Source: Bacteroidia bacterium
Lineage (GTDB): Bacteria > Bacteroidota > Bacteroidia > B-17B0 > Aurantibacillaceae
DNA: 64,000 nt
Direction of reading: 5' to 3'
Assembly: GCA_016787705.1 (NCBI GenBank)
Contig: JAEUTP010000007.1
Coordinates: forward strand, 1 to 64,000
The position numbers were made by a program, and so were the translations under genes. The notes under the pieces are model-generated. The model saw only the letters and a list, made by a program, of their open reading frames with translations, was not told the DNA's origin and did not search any database. Positions 1 to 8,072 of the stretch are shown here, piece after piece; the stretch's first letter is position 1; each line of letters begins with the position of its first letter.

Positions 1-1
1 T

Positions 2-358
2 GTAGATGCTTTTAACGGTTTGGCAAAACGTAACCCAAGTTTAGCTTTATGTATGGCCGTTGCTATGTTATCGTTAGCAGGTATTCCAATTACATCAGGC
101 TTCTTTGCAAAATATTTTGTGTTTACAGCAATGATAGGCACACAATACAAATGGTTATTAATTATAGCCATTTTAACTTCAGCAGTGGGTGTGTATTATT
201 ATTTAAGAATTGTAATTGTCATGTATTTCAAAAAACAAGAAACACAAGAGCCATTACCAATCGAGAGATCAAATGTATTAGTAATCGTTTTAACAACCGC
301 TGCAACCATTGCTATTGGTGTGGTACCGGGTATTGTTGCCGAGATCTTTGCTTTTTAG
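2..358 (+). CDS. nuoN: NADH-quinone oxidoreductase subunit N, 3' part
   Basis: C-terminal 118 residues of an inner-membrane, antiporter-like subunit of respiratory complex I. The reading frame is open from base 2, so the gene begins outside the window. Visible are the conserved stretch FNGLAKRNP, then MLSLAGIP followed by TSGFFAKYFVF, and three hydrophobic segments. That order (GLAKRNP - SLAGIP - GFxAKYFVF) is typical of NuoN rather than of NuoL or NuoM, and NuoN is normally the last nuo gene, which fits the gene ending here with an unrelated convergent gene next. Assignment is from recalled family motifs. Confidence 0.88.
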   Translation, partial: VDAFNGLAKRNPSLALCMAVAMLSLAGIPITSGFFAKYFVFTAMIGTQYKWLLIIAILTSAVGVYYYLRIVIVMYFKKQETQEPLPIERSNVLVIVLTTAATIAIGVVPGIVAEIFAF

Positions 359-395
359 AAAATCAATGCCCTGCTGACCAAGGAAATATAGATAT

Positions 396-426
396 ATGAG
401 ATTTCTCCTTCGTCGAAATGACAGAA
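396..426. repeat. degenerate intergenic dispersed repeat (TTCGTCGAAATGAC type)
   Basis: Lies in the short gap between the convergent nuoN and kdnB-like genes. It contains GATTTCTCCTTCGTCGAAATGACA, which resembles the reverse-strand form of the CTGAGCGGAGTCGAAG repeat that sits between genes in many Bacteroidota. Two better copies are at 17639-17662 and 20530-20560. No coding potential. Confidence 0.4.
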
Positions 427-437
427 ATTAATTTCAA

Positions 438-1520
438 TTACATTCTTCTAAACAGATCCTTAATATAATCCATAGTAGCAATTTCTTTATAGTTATCGCC
501 AAATGCGTGGTTCCACATAAATGGTAAATTGTAACTAACGGTCGCCATCTTGTTTAAAGTTTCTTCATCCCAGTCTTTACTTAAATTTTGCGGAAGTTCA
601 ATTTTATGTTTTTTGATCATCTGCATAAATTCGCTATGACCTTCAGGATAGATATCACCTAAGTGTTGAAAGATAACACAGTTGGCGTAACAATGGCGCG
701 TACCATGAATTTTAGAAAGACCATAACTTAATGCATGACAAACGCCTACTTCGCTATAGGTTAAACTTAAACCGCCCATTAAAGAGGCTACCATTAGTTT
801 ATCATCATTCTCGGGCGTTTGGCCCGCATTTTCATGTAAATAAACTTCTCGGCATAAGCTTAACGATTGATCGCCATAGGCTAAACTAAAGGCGTTATTA
901 CGAATACCACCATGCGATTCGATACAATGTATATAAGTATCCATGCCGGTGTAAAACCACCAGTCGGTTGGTACGCTCGCAATTAATTCAGGATCCAATA
1001 TTACCTGGTTAAAAACTGTCCAGTCGCATTTTAAACCTAATTTTTTTTCAGGGCCTGTAAGCACTGCCGTCATTGACACTTCGGCACCTGTACCGCTAAT
1101 GGTTGGCACACCTAAATGATAAACGCCCGGTTTCTTAATTAAATTTAAGCCCTGGTATAAGGTTGAAGAACCCTCGTTGGTTAACATTAACGATAATGCT
1201 TTTGCAATATCCATAATACTTCCGCCGCCAATACCAATAACACCGCTTGGCAATCCTTTTTTTGCAAGGATCTCATCGCGAAGTGAATCTATTTGCTCGG
1301 TTGTTGGTTCATGCGGATCAACATCAATAAAATAAACAAGGTCTTCAGCTTTATTTTGAAGCTTGTTGCTCAAAGGCTTTCCTTTAAAATAATTATCTAC
1401 AATAAAAACAAAATAATTCTTGTTCTCTTTTCTAATTGGTTCAATCGTTTCGGTTAACTGGGCAAACGATCCTCTGCCGTAAGTTACCTTATCAATGTTT
1501 TTAAAATTTTTGTGAGTCAT
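438..1520 (-). CDS. kdnB: KdnB-like iron-dependent alcohol dehydrogenase (3-deoxy-manno-octulosonate 8-oxidase)
   Basis: 360-residue group III (iron-containing) alcohol dehydrogenase. The nucleotide-binding GGGS is at 98-101, and the four expected metal ligands are visible: D194 and H198 (GMDTYIHCIES), H262 (VCHALSYGL) and H276 (HGTRH). The N-terminus (NFKNIDKVTYGRG) and the segments SLMLTN, YQGLNLIKKP and PTISGTGAE closely resemble, from memory, Shewanella KdnB, which oxidises C8 of Kdo so that the aminotransferase KdnA can make 8-amino-Kdo for lipopolysaccharide. No kdnA is visible here. Transcribed leftward, 55 nt after the sod gene. The Fe-ADH family call is firm; the substrate is inferred from similarity. 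Confidence 0.78.
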   Translation of the reverse strand: MTHKNFKNIDKVTYGRGSFAQLTETIEPIRKENKNYFVFIVDNYFKGKPLSNKLQNKAEDLVYFIDVDPHEPTTEQIDSLRDEILAKKGLPSGVIGIGGGSIMDIAKALSLMLTNEGSSTLYQGLNLIKKPGVYHLGVPTISGTGAEVSMTAVLTGPEKKLGLKCDWTVFNQVILDPELIASVPTDWWFYTGMDTYIHCIESHGGIRNNAFSLAYGDQSLSLCREVYLHENAGQTPENDDKLMVASLMGGLSLTYSEVGVCHALSYGLSKIHGTRHCYANCVIFQHLGDIYPEGHSEFMQMIKKHKIELPQNLSKDWDEETLNKMATVSYNLPFMWNHAFGDNYKEIATMDYIKDLFRRM

Positions 1521-1575
1521 AATTTTATGTGGGCAAATAGATTCGTATTGTATCTATTCGTAAAAAATTCGTTTT

Positions 1576-2322
1576 TTATTTAGTAGTATAAAGTTCTTCA
1601 GCACGTTGCCAGTTTATAATATTCCACCATGCGGCAATATAATCCGCACGCTTGTTTTGGTATTTTAAATAATAGGCATGCTCCCAAATATCCAAAGCCA
1701 AAATAGGTTTGCCGCGTTCGCCATCTAATTTCATTAAAGGATTATCCTGGTTGGCAGTTGTAACAATTTTTAATTTACCATCATCTGCTAAAATTAACCA
1801 GCACCAACCGCTGCCAAATATTTTTGTAGCCGCTTCGCTAAATTGTTTTTTAAAATCATCAAACGAATTAAAATTTTTCTTAATGGCTTCATTCAAAGTT
1901 GCCACTGGTAAATTGGGTTCACCTTTTGCATTTGGTTTTAATAAGGTCCAGAATAGTGAATGATTATAATGGCCACCTAAATTATTTCTTATTACTGCCG
2001 ACCAATATTTATCTACATGCGTACATTTAACTTCATCGCTCGACATATAATCGATATTGGTTGAAGGTGTTTCGTTCAACTTATTTACATAAGCCTGGTG
2101 ATGCTTGGTGTAATGTATCTCCATGGTTTGCTTATCAAAGTAAGGCTCCAGGGCATCGTAAGCATACGGTAATTTTGGAAGTGTAAATGCCGGCGTTTGA
2201 TCTAATTTATTTGTCACTTCTTCAATTGTATTTAATTTATCTTTTCCTATTAACGCGCTTGCTAAACCCGAAAGAGAAAGCAATGCACCTTTCTTTAAAA
2301 AATCTCGTCTGTTATCACTCAT
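1576..2322 (-). CDS. sodA: Tat-exported Mn-type superoxide dismutase
   Basis: 248-residue Fe/Mn superoxide dismutase that removes superoxide. Metal ligands are H70 (EIHYTKHH), H121 (HYNHSLFW), D211 and H215 (LDIWEHAYY). The Gly-Gly before HYNHS and the Gln in TTANQDNPL are features of the manganese subgroup. The protein carries an N-terminal extension of about 45 residues with a twin-arginine motif, NRRDFLKKG, and a hydrophobic stretch (ALLSLSGLASALIG), so it is probably exported folded with its metal to the periplasm. The start lies 1 nt after the stop of the biotin carrier gene, so the two are likely co-transcribed. Confidence 0.93.
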   Translation of the reverse strand: MSDNRRDFLKKGALLSLSGLASALIGKDKLNTIEEVTNKLDQTPAFTLPKLPYAYDALEPYFDKQTMEIHYTKHHQAYVNKLNETPSTNIDYMSSDEVKCTHVDKYWSAVIRNNLGGHYNHSLFWTLLKPNAKGEPNLPVATLNEAIKKNFNSFDDFKKQFSEAATKIFGSGWCWLILADDGKLKIVTTANQDNPLMKLDGERGKPILALDIWEHAYYLKYQNKRADYIAAWWNIINWQRAEELYTTK

Positions 2323-2323
2323 T

Positions 2324-2833
2324 TTAAAATTGTATTAGTATTTGGTTTTTTTCTACAGCGGTACCTTTGTTAATGGCAATCTTTTTAATAATTCCGTGGC
2401 TCGGACTTTTTAAAATGTTCTCCATCTTCATTGCTTCTAAAACAATTAAAGCATCACCTTTGTTTACTTCATCACCTTCTTTTACCAATATATTTAATAC
2501 CATGCCCGGCATGGGTGCTTTTATTTCGTTTACTTTTTTAGTTGCTAAATTATCAAGTCCCAAACTGTGTAATAGCTCATCATATTTGTCTTTTAACTGT
2601 AAATTAAAACGCACAGAATTTATTTTTACCACCAAGGTTTTTTCTTCAGCATTTATTTTTACCACATCAACATTGTAAGACTTGTTATTAAAAATAAAAT
2701 GATATTGATAAGGATTTATTTTTTCAAAATCGCCTTTTACAAGAGCATCATTTAATGTGCCCTCAAAAGTTTTATTAGATGTGTTTAAATTTGTTTTAAG
2801 CGTTTGGCTTCCGTTTATTGTTATTGAATACAT
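2324..2833 (-). CDS. biotin carboxyl carrier-type protein
   Basis: 169-residue biotinyl carrier. The C-terminal biotinyl domain (about 103-169) has APMPGMV and the biotinylation motif EAMKM, with the acceptor lysine at K136. The N-terminal 90 residues form a beta-rich linker domain, as in carrier subunits of acyl-CoA carboxylases and decarboxylases. Such a carrier moves CO2 between a biotin carboxylase and a carboxyltransferase; neither partner is in this window, so the enzyme it serves (acetyl-, propionyl- or methylmalonyl-CoA) cannot be decided. It is the first gene of a leftward unit with sod, directly behind a TAnnTTTG box. Confidence 0.87.
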   Translation of the reverse strand: MYSITINGSQTLKTNLNTSNKTFEGTLNDALVKGDFEKINPYQYHFIFNNKSYNVDVVKINAEEKTLVVKINSVRFNLQLKDKYDELLHSLGLDNLATKKVNEIKAPMPGMVLNILVKEGDEVNKGDALIVLEAMKMENILKSPSHGIIKKIAINKGTAVEKNQILIQF

Positions 2834-2837
2834 GTTA

Positions 2838-2845
2838 CAAATTTA
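2838..2845 (-). promoter_or_regulatory. -7 box TAAATTTG for the biotin carrier gene
   Basis: A perfect match to the Bacteroidetes -7 consensus TAnnTTTG on the minus strand, ending only 4 nt before the ATG at 2833. Transcription would start at or within a few bases of the start codon. No clear -33 TTTG is seen. Confidence 0.55.
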
Positions 2846-2863
2846 GCTTTATTATTAGTGAAT

Positions 2864-2899
2864 AAAAAAACCCTTTTCGTTTTGGAAAAGGGTTTTTTT
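2864..2899 (-). terminator. rho-independent terminator
   Basis: A 15-bp perfect stem (AAAAAAACCCTTTTC with its complement) and a 6-nt loop. It lies 20 nt beyond the stop of the leftward gene at 2920-3738 and is flanked by T runs, so it should terminate that gene. Confidence 0.85.
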
Positions 2900-2919
2900 T
2901 AAATTTCTTTTTGTGGGAA

Positions 2920-3738
2920 TTATTTTTTTACGAATTCACCCATTTTATTATCGAAGTTAAGGAAGTAACCGCCTTTAGGAAGATTGCTTACATCTAACTT
3001 ACTGCCAAATCCTTTTTTAACGATGTTACCATATTGATCATAAATTTCATACATGGTTTCAATTTGTTTATCTGATTTTCCTTTTTGGAAGAAAGTAATG
3101 TCTTTACTTGCTTTCATTGGAGCATATTCAATTTCAGGAACCTCGCTCACATATTCAGTTGGTTTACTTAAACGAGGCTGCCCACTGTAATCTGTTTGAC
3201 GAACGCGTACCTGGTTTTTACCGCTGTGAGGCACTACTTTAAATGAATACTCATTACTTGTAGGAGTTCCAACACCATCAACCTCACCAACCTTTACCCA
3301 TTTGTTCCAACGGAATTGTTCAACAGCAAAAGCTAATTTACCGGTTTCTGATTTGGTTGTCCATTTAATATTGCCATCTTTATCAGCAGTCATACTAACC
3401 ACTTCGTAAGTACTTTTTGGTTTTAAAACTTCAGGATTTAATACTTTAGGTTTGCAATCTTCTTTATGAAAAATTTTGATCTCAACTTTATCACCAATGT
3501 TAAGCTTGTGAGGCTTCATATCAATCTCAAAGGCGCTTGAGTTGATCTCATCTGTAGTAATATTTCCGTTTACTTTTACCTCGGTTACGCAAAAACCAAC
3601 GCCACCGCTACCAAAAGGGTTTTGTACATAAATGTTTTTACCCTGGTAATTACCTTCTAGTATTATTACACCGCCTTGCGCCTTAGCAAAGTTTATGCTG
3701 GTAAAACATAGAAGTAAAAAAAGTATAAAATTTTTCAT
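2920..3738 (-). CDS. secreted protein of unknown function, possible T9SS-type tail
   Basis: 272 residues with a clear signal peptide (MKNFILFLLLCFTSINFAKAQ). The mature part is beta-rich: a first domain with a conserved-looking Cys pair region (GGVGFCVTEVKVNG and EDCKPKVL), then a fibronectin-III-like stretch (about 130-205; WNKWVKVGEVDGVG, NQVRVRQTD), and an 80-residue end with YEIYDQYGNIVKKG and LDVSNLPKGGYFLNFDNK. That end resembles T9SS sorting domains (LPKGxYxL pattern). I recognise no enzyme. It is monocistronic, with its own terminator, and divergent from the peptide-binding lipoprotein. Confidence 0.72.
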   Translation of the reverse strand: MKNFILFLLLCFTSINFAKAQGGVIILEGNYQGKNIYVQNPFGSGGVGFCVTEVKVNGNITTDEINSSAFEIDMKPHKLNIGDKVEIKIFHKEDCKPKVLNPEVLKPKSTYEVVSMTADKDGNIKWTTKSETGKLAFAVEQFRWNKWVKVGEVDGVGTPTSNEYSFKVVPHSGKNQVRVRQTDYSGQPRLSKPTEYVSEVPEIEYAPMKASKDITFFQKGKSDKQIETMYEIYDQYGNIVKKGFGSKLDVSNLPKGGYFLNFDNKMGEFVKK

Positions 3739-3801
3739 CGAAAATAGTTCAATTCTTAACGTTGCAATATTATAATCAATTTTTTGAATTACAAAATATA
3801 T

Positions 3802-3839
3802 TTTAGATAAAAATGCACTTTATTTCATTTTTATCTAAA
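3802..3839. promoter_or_regulatory. 14-bp perfect inverted repeat, possible operator
   Basis: TTTAGATAAAAATG (3802-3815) is matched exactly by its reverse complement CATTTTTATCTAAA (3826-3839), with a 10-nt centre. It lies between divergent genes and its right arm overlaps the expected -33 position of the promoter whose -7 box is at 3850. It could be an operator or an mRNA hairpin. Confidence 0.45.
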
Positions 3840-3849
3840 CTAATTTAAT

Positions 3850-3857
3850 TAAATTTG
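3850..3857 (+). promoter_or_regulatory. -7 box TAAATTTG for the peptide-binding lipoprotein gene
   Basis: Perfect TAnnTTTG match, 19 nt before the ATG at 3877. A short AGGA lies between the box and the start codon. Confidence 0.55.
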
Positions 3858-3876
3858 TTAATTAAACAGGATAAAT

Positions 3877-5586
3877 ATGAGAATTTCGCTAATTAGCTCA
3901 ATTTCACTGGCATTTGCGCTCTTTTTTGGAGCATGTAAAAGTGATGGTACAGGCTCTGAGGGCAGTGAATTTAAGGGAGGAGATAAAGTTGTAAGAATTG
4001 CCGAGGTTATAACCCCTGTAAGCATTTTCCCACATCGTATTACCAATGTCGTTGAAGGTCTTATAGCCTCTCAGATCCATGAAGGCCTTGTTCGTATAAA
4101 TCCTAAAGATCTTACTCTAACACCTGGTTTAGCAGAAAAATGGGAGATCAGCCCAGACGGTAAAACCATAACTTTTCACCTTCGTAAAGACCTTAAATTT
4201 CAAAATAATGCTAAAATTACAAGTAAAGATGTAAAGTTCACTTTTGAGCTTTTATGTACTGAAAGACCCGGAAATGTTCAGTTTGAGACTGTTTGTAAAG
4301 GCAGGATAGTAGGTGCGGATGAATATTACTTGGAGAGTTCGAAAGGACAAAAATCAGACCTGAAAGGTTTTAAAATAATTGATGATCTTAGTTTCTCAAT
4401 TGAACTTTTAAACTCACCTAATATTTTTCTCGAGATTCTTGCAAATCCTGTAGCGGCAATCATTAATGAAGAGGCATATCAGGCCAAAAAAGAAGATTCA
4501 TTTGTTGGTGCAGGTCCTTTTATTTTAGATGAAAAAACATCTACCAAAACGCATTATGCCTTGTACAAGAACGGTAATTATTATGCAAAGGATAAAGATG
4601 GCAAAGCCCTGCCGTATATAGATTCGGTTATCGTTGATATTGTTTCTTCCACCGAAGTAGCCTTACAGCGTTTTCAAAACGGAAATGTGGATTTTATAGG
4701 CTCAGTTCCAAGCAATCAGCTTAAACAAGTGGTTGAAGAGAACATTAAATCATTTAAAGGCAGCCCACCTGTATTTATTTTAGATCAACGACCCGAAATG
4801 GGCACTTCTTATTATGTTTTTAATGTAAATAAAGCCCCATTTAATAACTTAAAGCTAAGGCAGGCCATTAATTACGGGATAGACAGAGGTAAGATTATTG
4901 ATCGCGTGCTTAACGGACAGGCTTACGGCCCGGCTATTAACGGTATTGTGCCACCAACCTTCGAGTTTTATAAATCATACACTGTAAAAGGATATGATAT
5001 TGATATTGAAAAGGCTAAAAAATTGCTGGCTGAAGCAGGGTATCCAAACGGTAAAGGTCTTAAAGAGGTACAGCTAATCGTTAACTCAGGTAATAGCCGA
5101 AACAACACTGTTGCTGCAGAGATACAGAAACAATTAAAAAATAATCTGAACATCAATATAACGTTTGAGTCTTTGCCAAATCCTGAAAAATTTGAACTAC
5201 AACAACAAGGCAAGGGCGATATTTTTAGGGATGGCTGGGTAGCCGATTATCCAAGCCCTGAGTCTTTTTTATCTATATTTTATGGCGAACCTGTAACAGC
5301 AGATATGACCAGGATGACCTACCCAAATACTATAAAATATAAAAATGCCGAATACGACAAGTATTATAAAATGGGCCGTGATGCCGTTGACAGAGATTCG
5401 GCGGCAGTTAATTTTTTAAAGGCAGAGCAAATTTTAATGGATGATGCCCCATTATTAGCTCTTTGGTACGAAAGCAATTGCAGGCTTATAAAAACCCGCT
5501 TAAAGAATTTTCATGTAAACCCAATAAGGTATTTTGATTTTACACAGGTAATTATTGAAGATCAAAAACCTGCAGAAAAAAAATAA
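3877..5586 (+). CDS. ABC transporter substrate-binding lipoprotein, family 5 (peptide/solute)
   Basis: 569 residues. The signal ends in a lipobox-like FFGAC at residues 16-20, so the protein is probably lipid-anchored. The mature part follows the SBP_bac_5 pattern: EGLVRINPKDLTLTPGLAEKWEISPDGKTITFHLR near the start, LRQAINYGIDRGKI in the middle and a C-terminal DGWVADYPSPESFL region. Family members bind oligopeptides, nickel or other solutes for import. No permease or ATPase of such a transporter is adjacent; it is followed by a DUF5686 gene and a glycosyltransferase. The ligand is unknown. Confidence 0.9.
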   Translation: MRISLISSISLAFALFFGACKSDGTGSEGSEFKGGDKVVRIAEVITPVSIFPHRITNVVEGLIASQIHEGLVRINPKDLTLTPGLAEKWEISPDGKTITFHLRKDLKFQNNAKITSKDVKFTFELLCTERPGNVQFETVCKGRIVGADEYYLESSKGQKSDLKGFKIIDDLSFSIELLNSPNIFLEILANPVAAIINEEAYQAKKEDSFVGAGPFILDEKTSTKTHYALYKNGNYYAKDKDGKALPYIDSVIVDIVSSTEVALQRFQNGNVDFIGSVPSNQLKQVVEENIKSFKGSPPVFILDQRPEMGTSYYVFNVNKAPFNNLKLRQAINYGIDRGKIIDRVLNGQAYGPAINGIVPPTFEFYKSYTVKGYDIDIEKAKKLLAEAGYPNGKGLKEVQLIVNSGNSRNNTVAAEIQKQLKNNLNINITFESLPNPEKFELQQQGKGDIFRDGWVADYPSPESFLSIFYGEPVTADMTRMTYPNTIKYKNAEYDKYYKMGRDAVDRDSAAVNFLKAEQILMDDAPLLALWYESNCRLIKTRLKNFHVNPIRYFDFTQVIIEDQKPAEKK

Positions 5587-5598
5587 CAACACTACTGC

Positions 5599-8070
5599 AT
5601 GAAAATTAAAACTCTTACAAAGAGCTTATTTTTTTTATTCTTTCTTCCGTTTGTTTTAAACGCTCAATATACTATTCGCGGTAAGGTTTTTTCTATCGAA
5701 AATAAAGAAGCCCTGCCCTTTGTACCTGTTTTGATAAAAGGCACAACTATTGGTGCCCAGGCCGATTTTGACGGGAATTTCATTATTAAAACATCAAAGC
5801 TTGGCGACTCTATAGTTGCTACCTATGTTGGTTATAAACGATTAGCAAGACCGATAAATAAAAATTTAACCGAGCAGGAAATTAATTTTCCATTAGAAAG
5901 TCTTGGCGGCCTGTCACTTGAGGAGGTGGTTGTTAATGCCGGAGAAAACCCCGCACATCGTATAGTTCGCAATTGCGTAAAAGCAAAAGAAAAAAACAAC
6001 CGTAATAATTTTGAAGCTTACGAATACGAAACATATAATAAACTAGAATTTGATCTTAACCGCATTCCAAAAGAAATGCGCGATAAAAAAATCTTAAAAC
6101 CAATAGCGTTTGTGTTTGATAATGTAGACAGTACCTTTAGCACTGAAAAACCCTCTCTGCCATTTTTTATTATCGAAAATCTTTCGCAATTCTATTACAA
6201 AAAAAATCCAACCCGGAAAAAAGAAGTTGTGATTGCAAGCAAGATAACCGGTATTGAAAACGCAAGTGTATCGCAGGTTTTGGGCGACATGTATCAGAAC
6301 ATAAATATTTACGATAACAATATTTTAGTGTTTAACAAACAATTACCAAGCCCGGTAAGTGAAAACGGTTTGTTTTATTACAAGTATTTTTTAGAAGATA
6401 GTGCTTTTGAGAACAACCAGTATATTTATCACATTCGCTTTAAACCAAAGCGTGTGCAAGAGTTAAGTTTTAGTGGTAATATGTGGATAGCTGATACCAC
6501 TTGGGGGATAAAGCGTTTAGAGATGAGTTTGCCCAAAGATGCCAACGTGAATTTCATTAACAGCGTAAATATTGTGCAAGAGTTTTCGTACACCGATAGC
6601 ATTTGGATGTTAAGTAAGGATAGGTTGGTGATAGATTTTGCACCAACAAAAAAAGCCATTGGTTTTTACGGACGTAAAACAACTTCATACAAAAAAATAA
6701 GGATCAATAAACCTAAAGAAGATAAATTTTACGAGTTTGCCGATAAGATAATTGTGGAAGAAGGGGCTACAAAAAAGTCGGATGAGTTTTGGGCTGAGAA
6801 CCGCCACGACAGCTTAACGCAGCGTGAGCTCAAAATCTTTAAAATGATAGATACTATTCAAAGCTTGCCAATATATCGCACCTGGGTAGATGTGTTTTAC
6901 TTATTGGTTGCAGGTTATAAAAAGATAAACAATTTTGAGATAGGGCCCTATTCAAATTTAATTTCGTATAATAAAGTTGAAGGGCTGCGTTTAAGATTTG
7001 GAGGTCGTACCAGCGAGATGTTCAGTAAATGGTACGAACTAAACGGTTTTGTTGCTTATGGTTTGTTAGACGAAAAATTTAAATACGCCATTGGCTTTAA
7101 AAGTTTTTTAACCAAAAAACCCGTCCGGCAAATTGTTGGCGCTAACTATAAAAGCGATTACGAGATCCTTGGGCAAAGCACCAATGGCTTCTCACAGGAT
7201 AACGTGTTGGCCTCTTTCTTCAGAACAAATCCATTAACCAATTTAACACGCGTAGATCATGCAGAAGGGTACTACGAACGCGAATGGTTTCCGGGTTTAA
7301 TAACCCGCGGAACAATTGTAGGCAGAAAATTTACACCACTCGGCTCAAATAAATATTTGTATGTGAAACGCGATGGCGCTGTTGGAGAACGCGAGTATAT
7401 TAATAATACAGAGGCACGCATTAATATTCGTTTTGGCTGGAAAGAAAAATTTGTTGGTGAAGGATTCTCTCGTTTATCAATAGGCACACGTTATCCTGTG
7501 CTTCAATTAAATTATGCCAAATCATTACAAAATGCATTTAAAGGCGAATACGATTATCATAAACTGGTTTTAAACATTAGTGATAGAATTCGTATTACAC
7601 CAATTTTAGGGTATACCGATTATGTTTTAGAAGGTGGTAAGATTTGGGGTGCGGTACCATATCCTATCATGCAATTGCATGGCGGTAACGAAACGTATTT
7701 GTACGATTACATGGCTTTTAATATGATGAAGTATTATGAGTTTGCAAGTGATCAGTTTGTATCGGCAGCTTTGTATCATCACTTTGAAGGATTATTCTTA
7801 AACAAGATTCCATTGCTGCGTAAATTAAAATGGCGCGAGGTAGCTACAATTAAAACAGTTTGGGGTACAGTGAATGAACAAAACAGGAAAACACTTTTAT
7901 TTCCTTCAACACTTAAAGCTTTGGATAAAGGCCCTTATGCAGAAGCCAGTGTTGGTGTAGAAAATATTTTCAAAGTGTTCAGGGTAGATGCTTTCTGGCG
8001 CCTGAATTACCAATTGCCAAGAGCTATTGATAATTTCGGATTTAAATTTGGTTTCCAGCTGGCATTATAA
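5599..8070 (+). CDS. DUF5686 / carboxypeptidase-regulatory-like outer-membrane protein
   Basis: 823 residues with a signal peptide (ends VLNAQ). Residues about 23-110 form a carboxypeptidase-D regulatory-like beta-sandwich (IRGKVFSIENKEALPFVPV, GTTIGAQADFDGNF). The segment after EEVVVNAGENPAHRIVR, with NFEAYEYETYNK, is typical of DUF5686. The rest is long and beta-rich, ending GFKFGFQLAL, like a predicted barrel that terminates in an outer-membrane strand. Function is unknown; such proteins are widespread in Bacteroidota. It starts 12 nt after the upstream lipoprotein gene and ends 2 nt before the glycosyltransferase gene, so the three are probably one operon. Confidence 0.85.
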   Translation: MKIKTLTKSLFFLFFLPFVLNAQYTIRGKVFSIENKEALPFVPVLIKGTTIGAQADFDGNFIIKTSKLGDSIVATYVGYKRLARPINKNLTEQEINFPLESLGGLSLEEVVVNAGENPAHRIVRNCVKAKEKNNRNNFEAYEYETYNKLEFDLNRIPKEMRDKKILKPIAFVFDNVDSTFSTEKPSLPFFIIENLSQFYYKKNPTRKKEVVIASKITGIENASVSQVLGDMYQNINIYDNNILVFNKQLPSPVSENGLFYYKYFLEDSAFENNQYIYHIRFKPKRVQELSFSGNMWIADTTWGIKRLEMSLPKDANVNFINSVNIVQEFSYTDSIWMLSKDRLVIDFAPTKKAIGFYGRKTTSYKKIRINKPKEDKFYEFADKIIVEEGATKKSDEFWAENRHDSLTQRELKIFKMIDTIQSLPIYRTWVDVFYLLVAGYKKINNFEIGPYSNLISYNKVEGLRLRFGGRTSEMFSKWYELNGFVAYGLLDEKFKYAIGFKSFLTKKPVRQIVGANYKSDYEILGQSTNGFSQDNVLASFFRTNPLTNLTRVDHAEGYYEREWFPGLITRGTIVGRKFTPLGSNKYLYVKRDGAVGEREYINNTEARINIRFGWKEKFVGEGFSRLSIGTRYPVLQLNYAKSLQNAFKGEYDYHKLVLNISDRIRITPILGYTDYVLEGGKIWGAVPYPIMQLHGGNETYLYDYMAFNMMKYYEFASDQFVSAALYHHFEGLFLNKIPLLRKLKWREVATIKTVWGTVNEQNRKTLLFPSTLKALDKGPYAEASVGVENIFKVFRVDAFWRLNYQLPRAIDNFGFKFGFQLAL

Positions 8071-8072
8071 AA

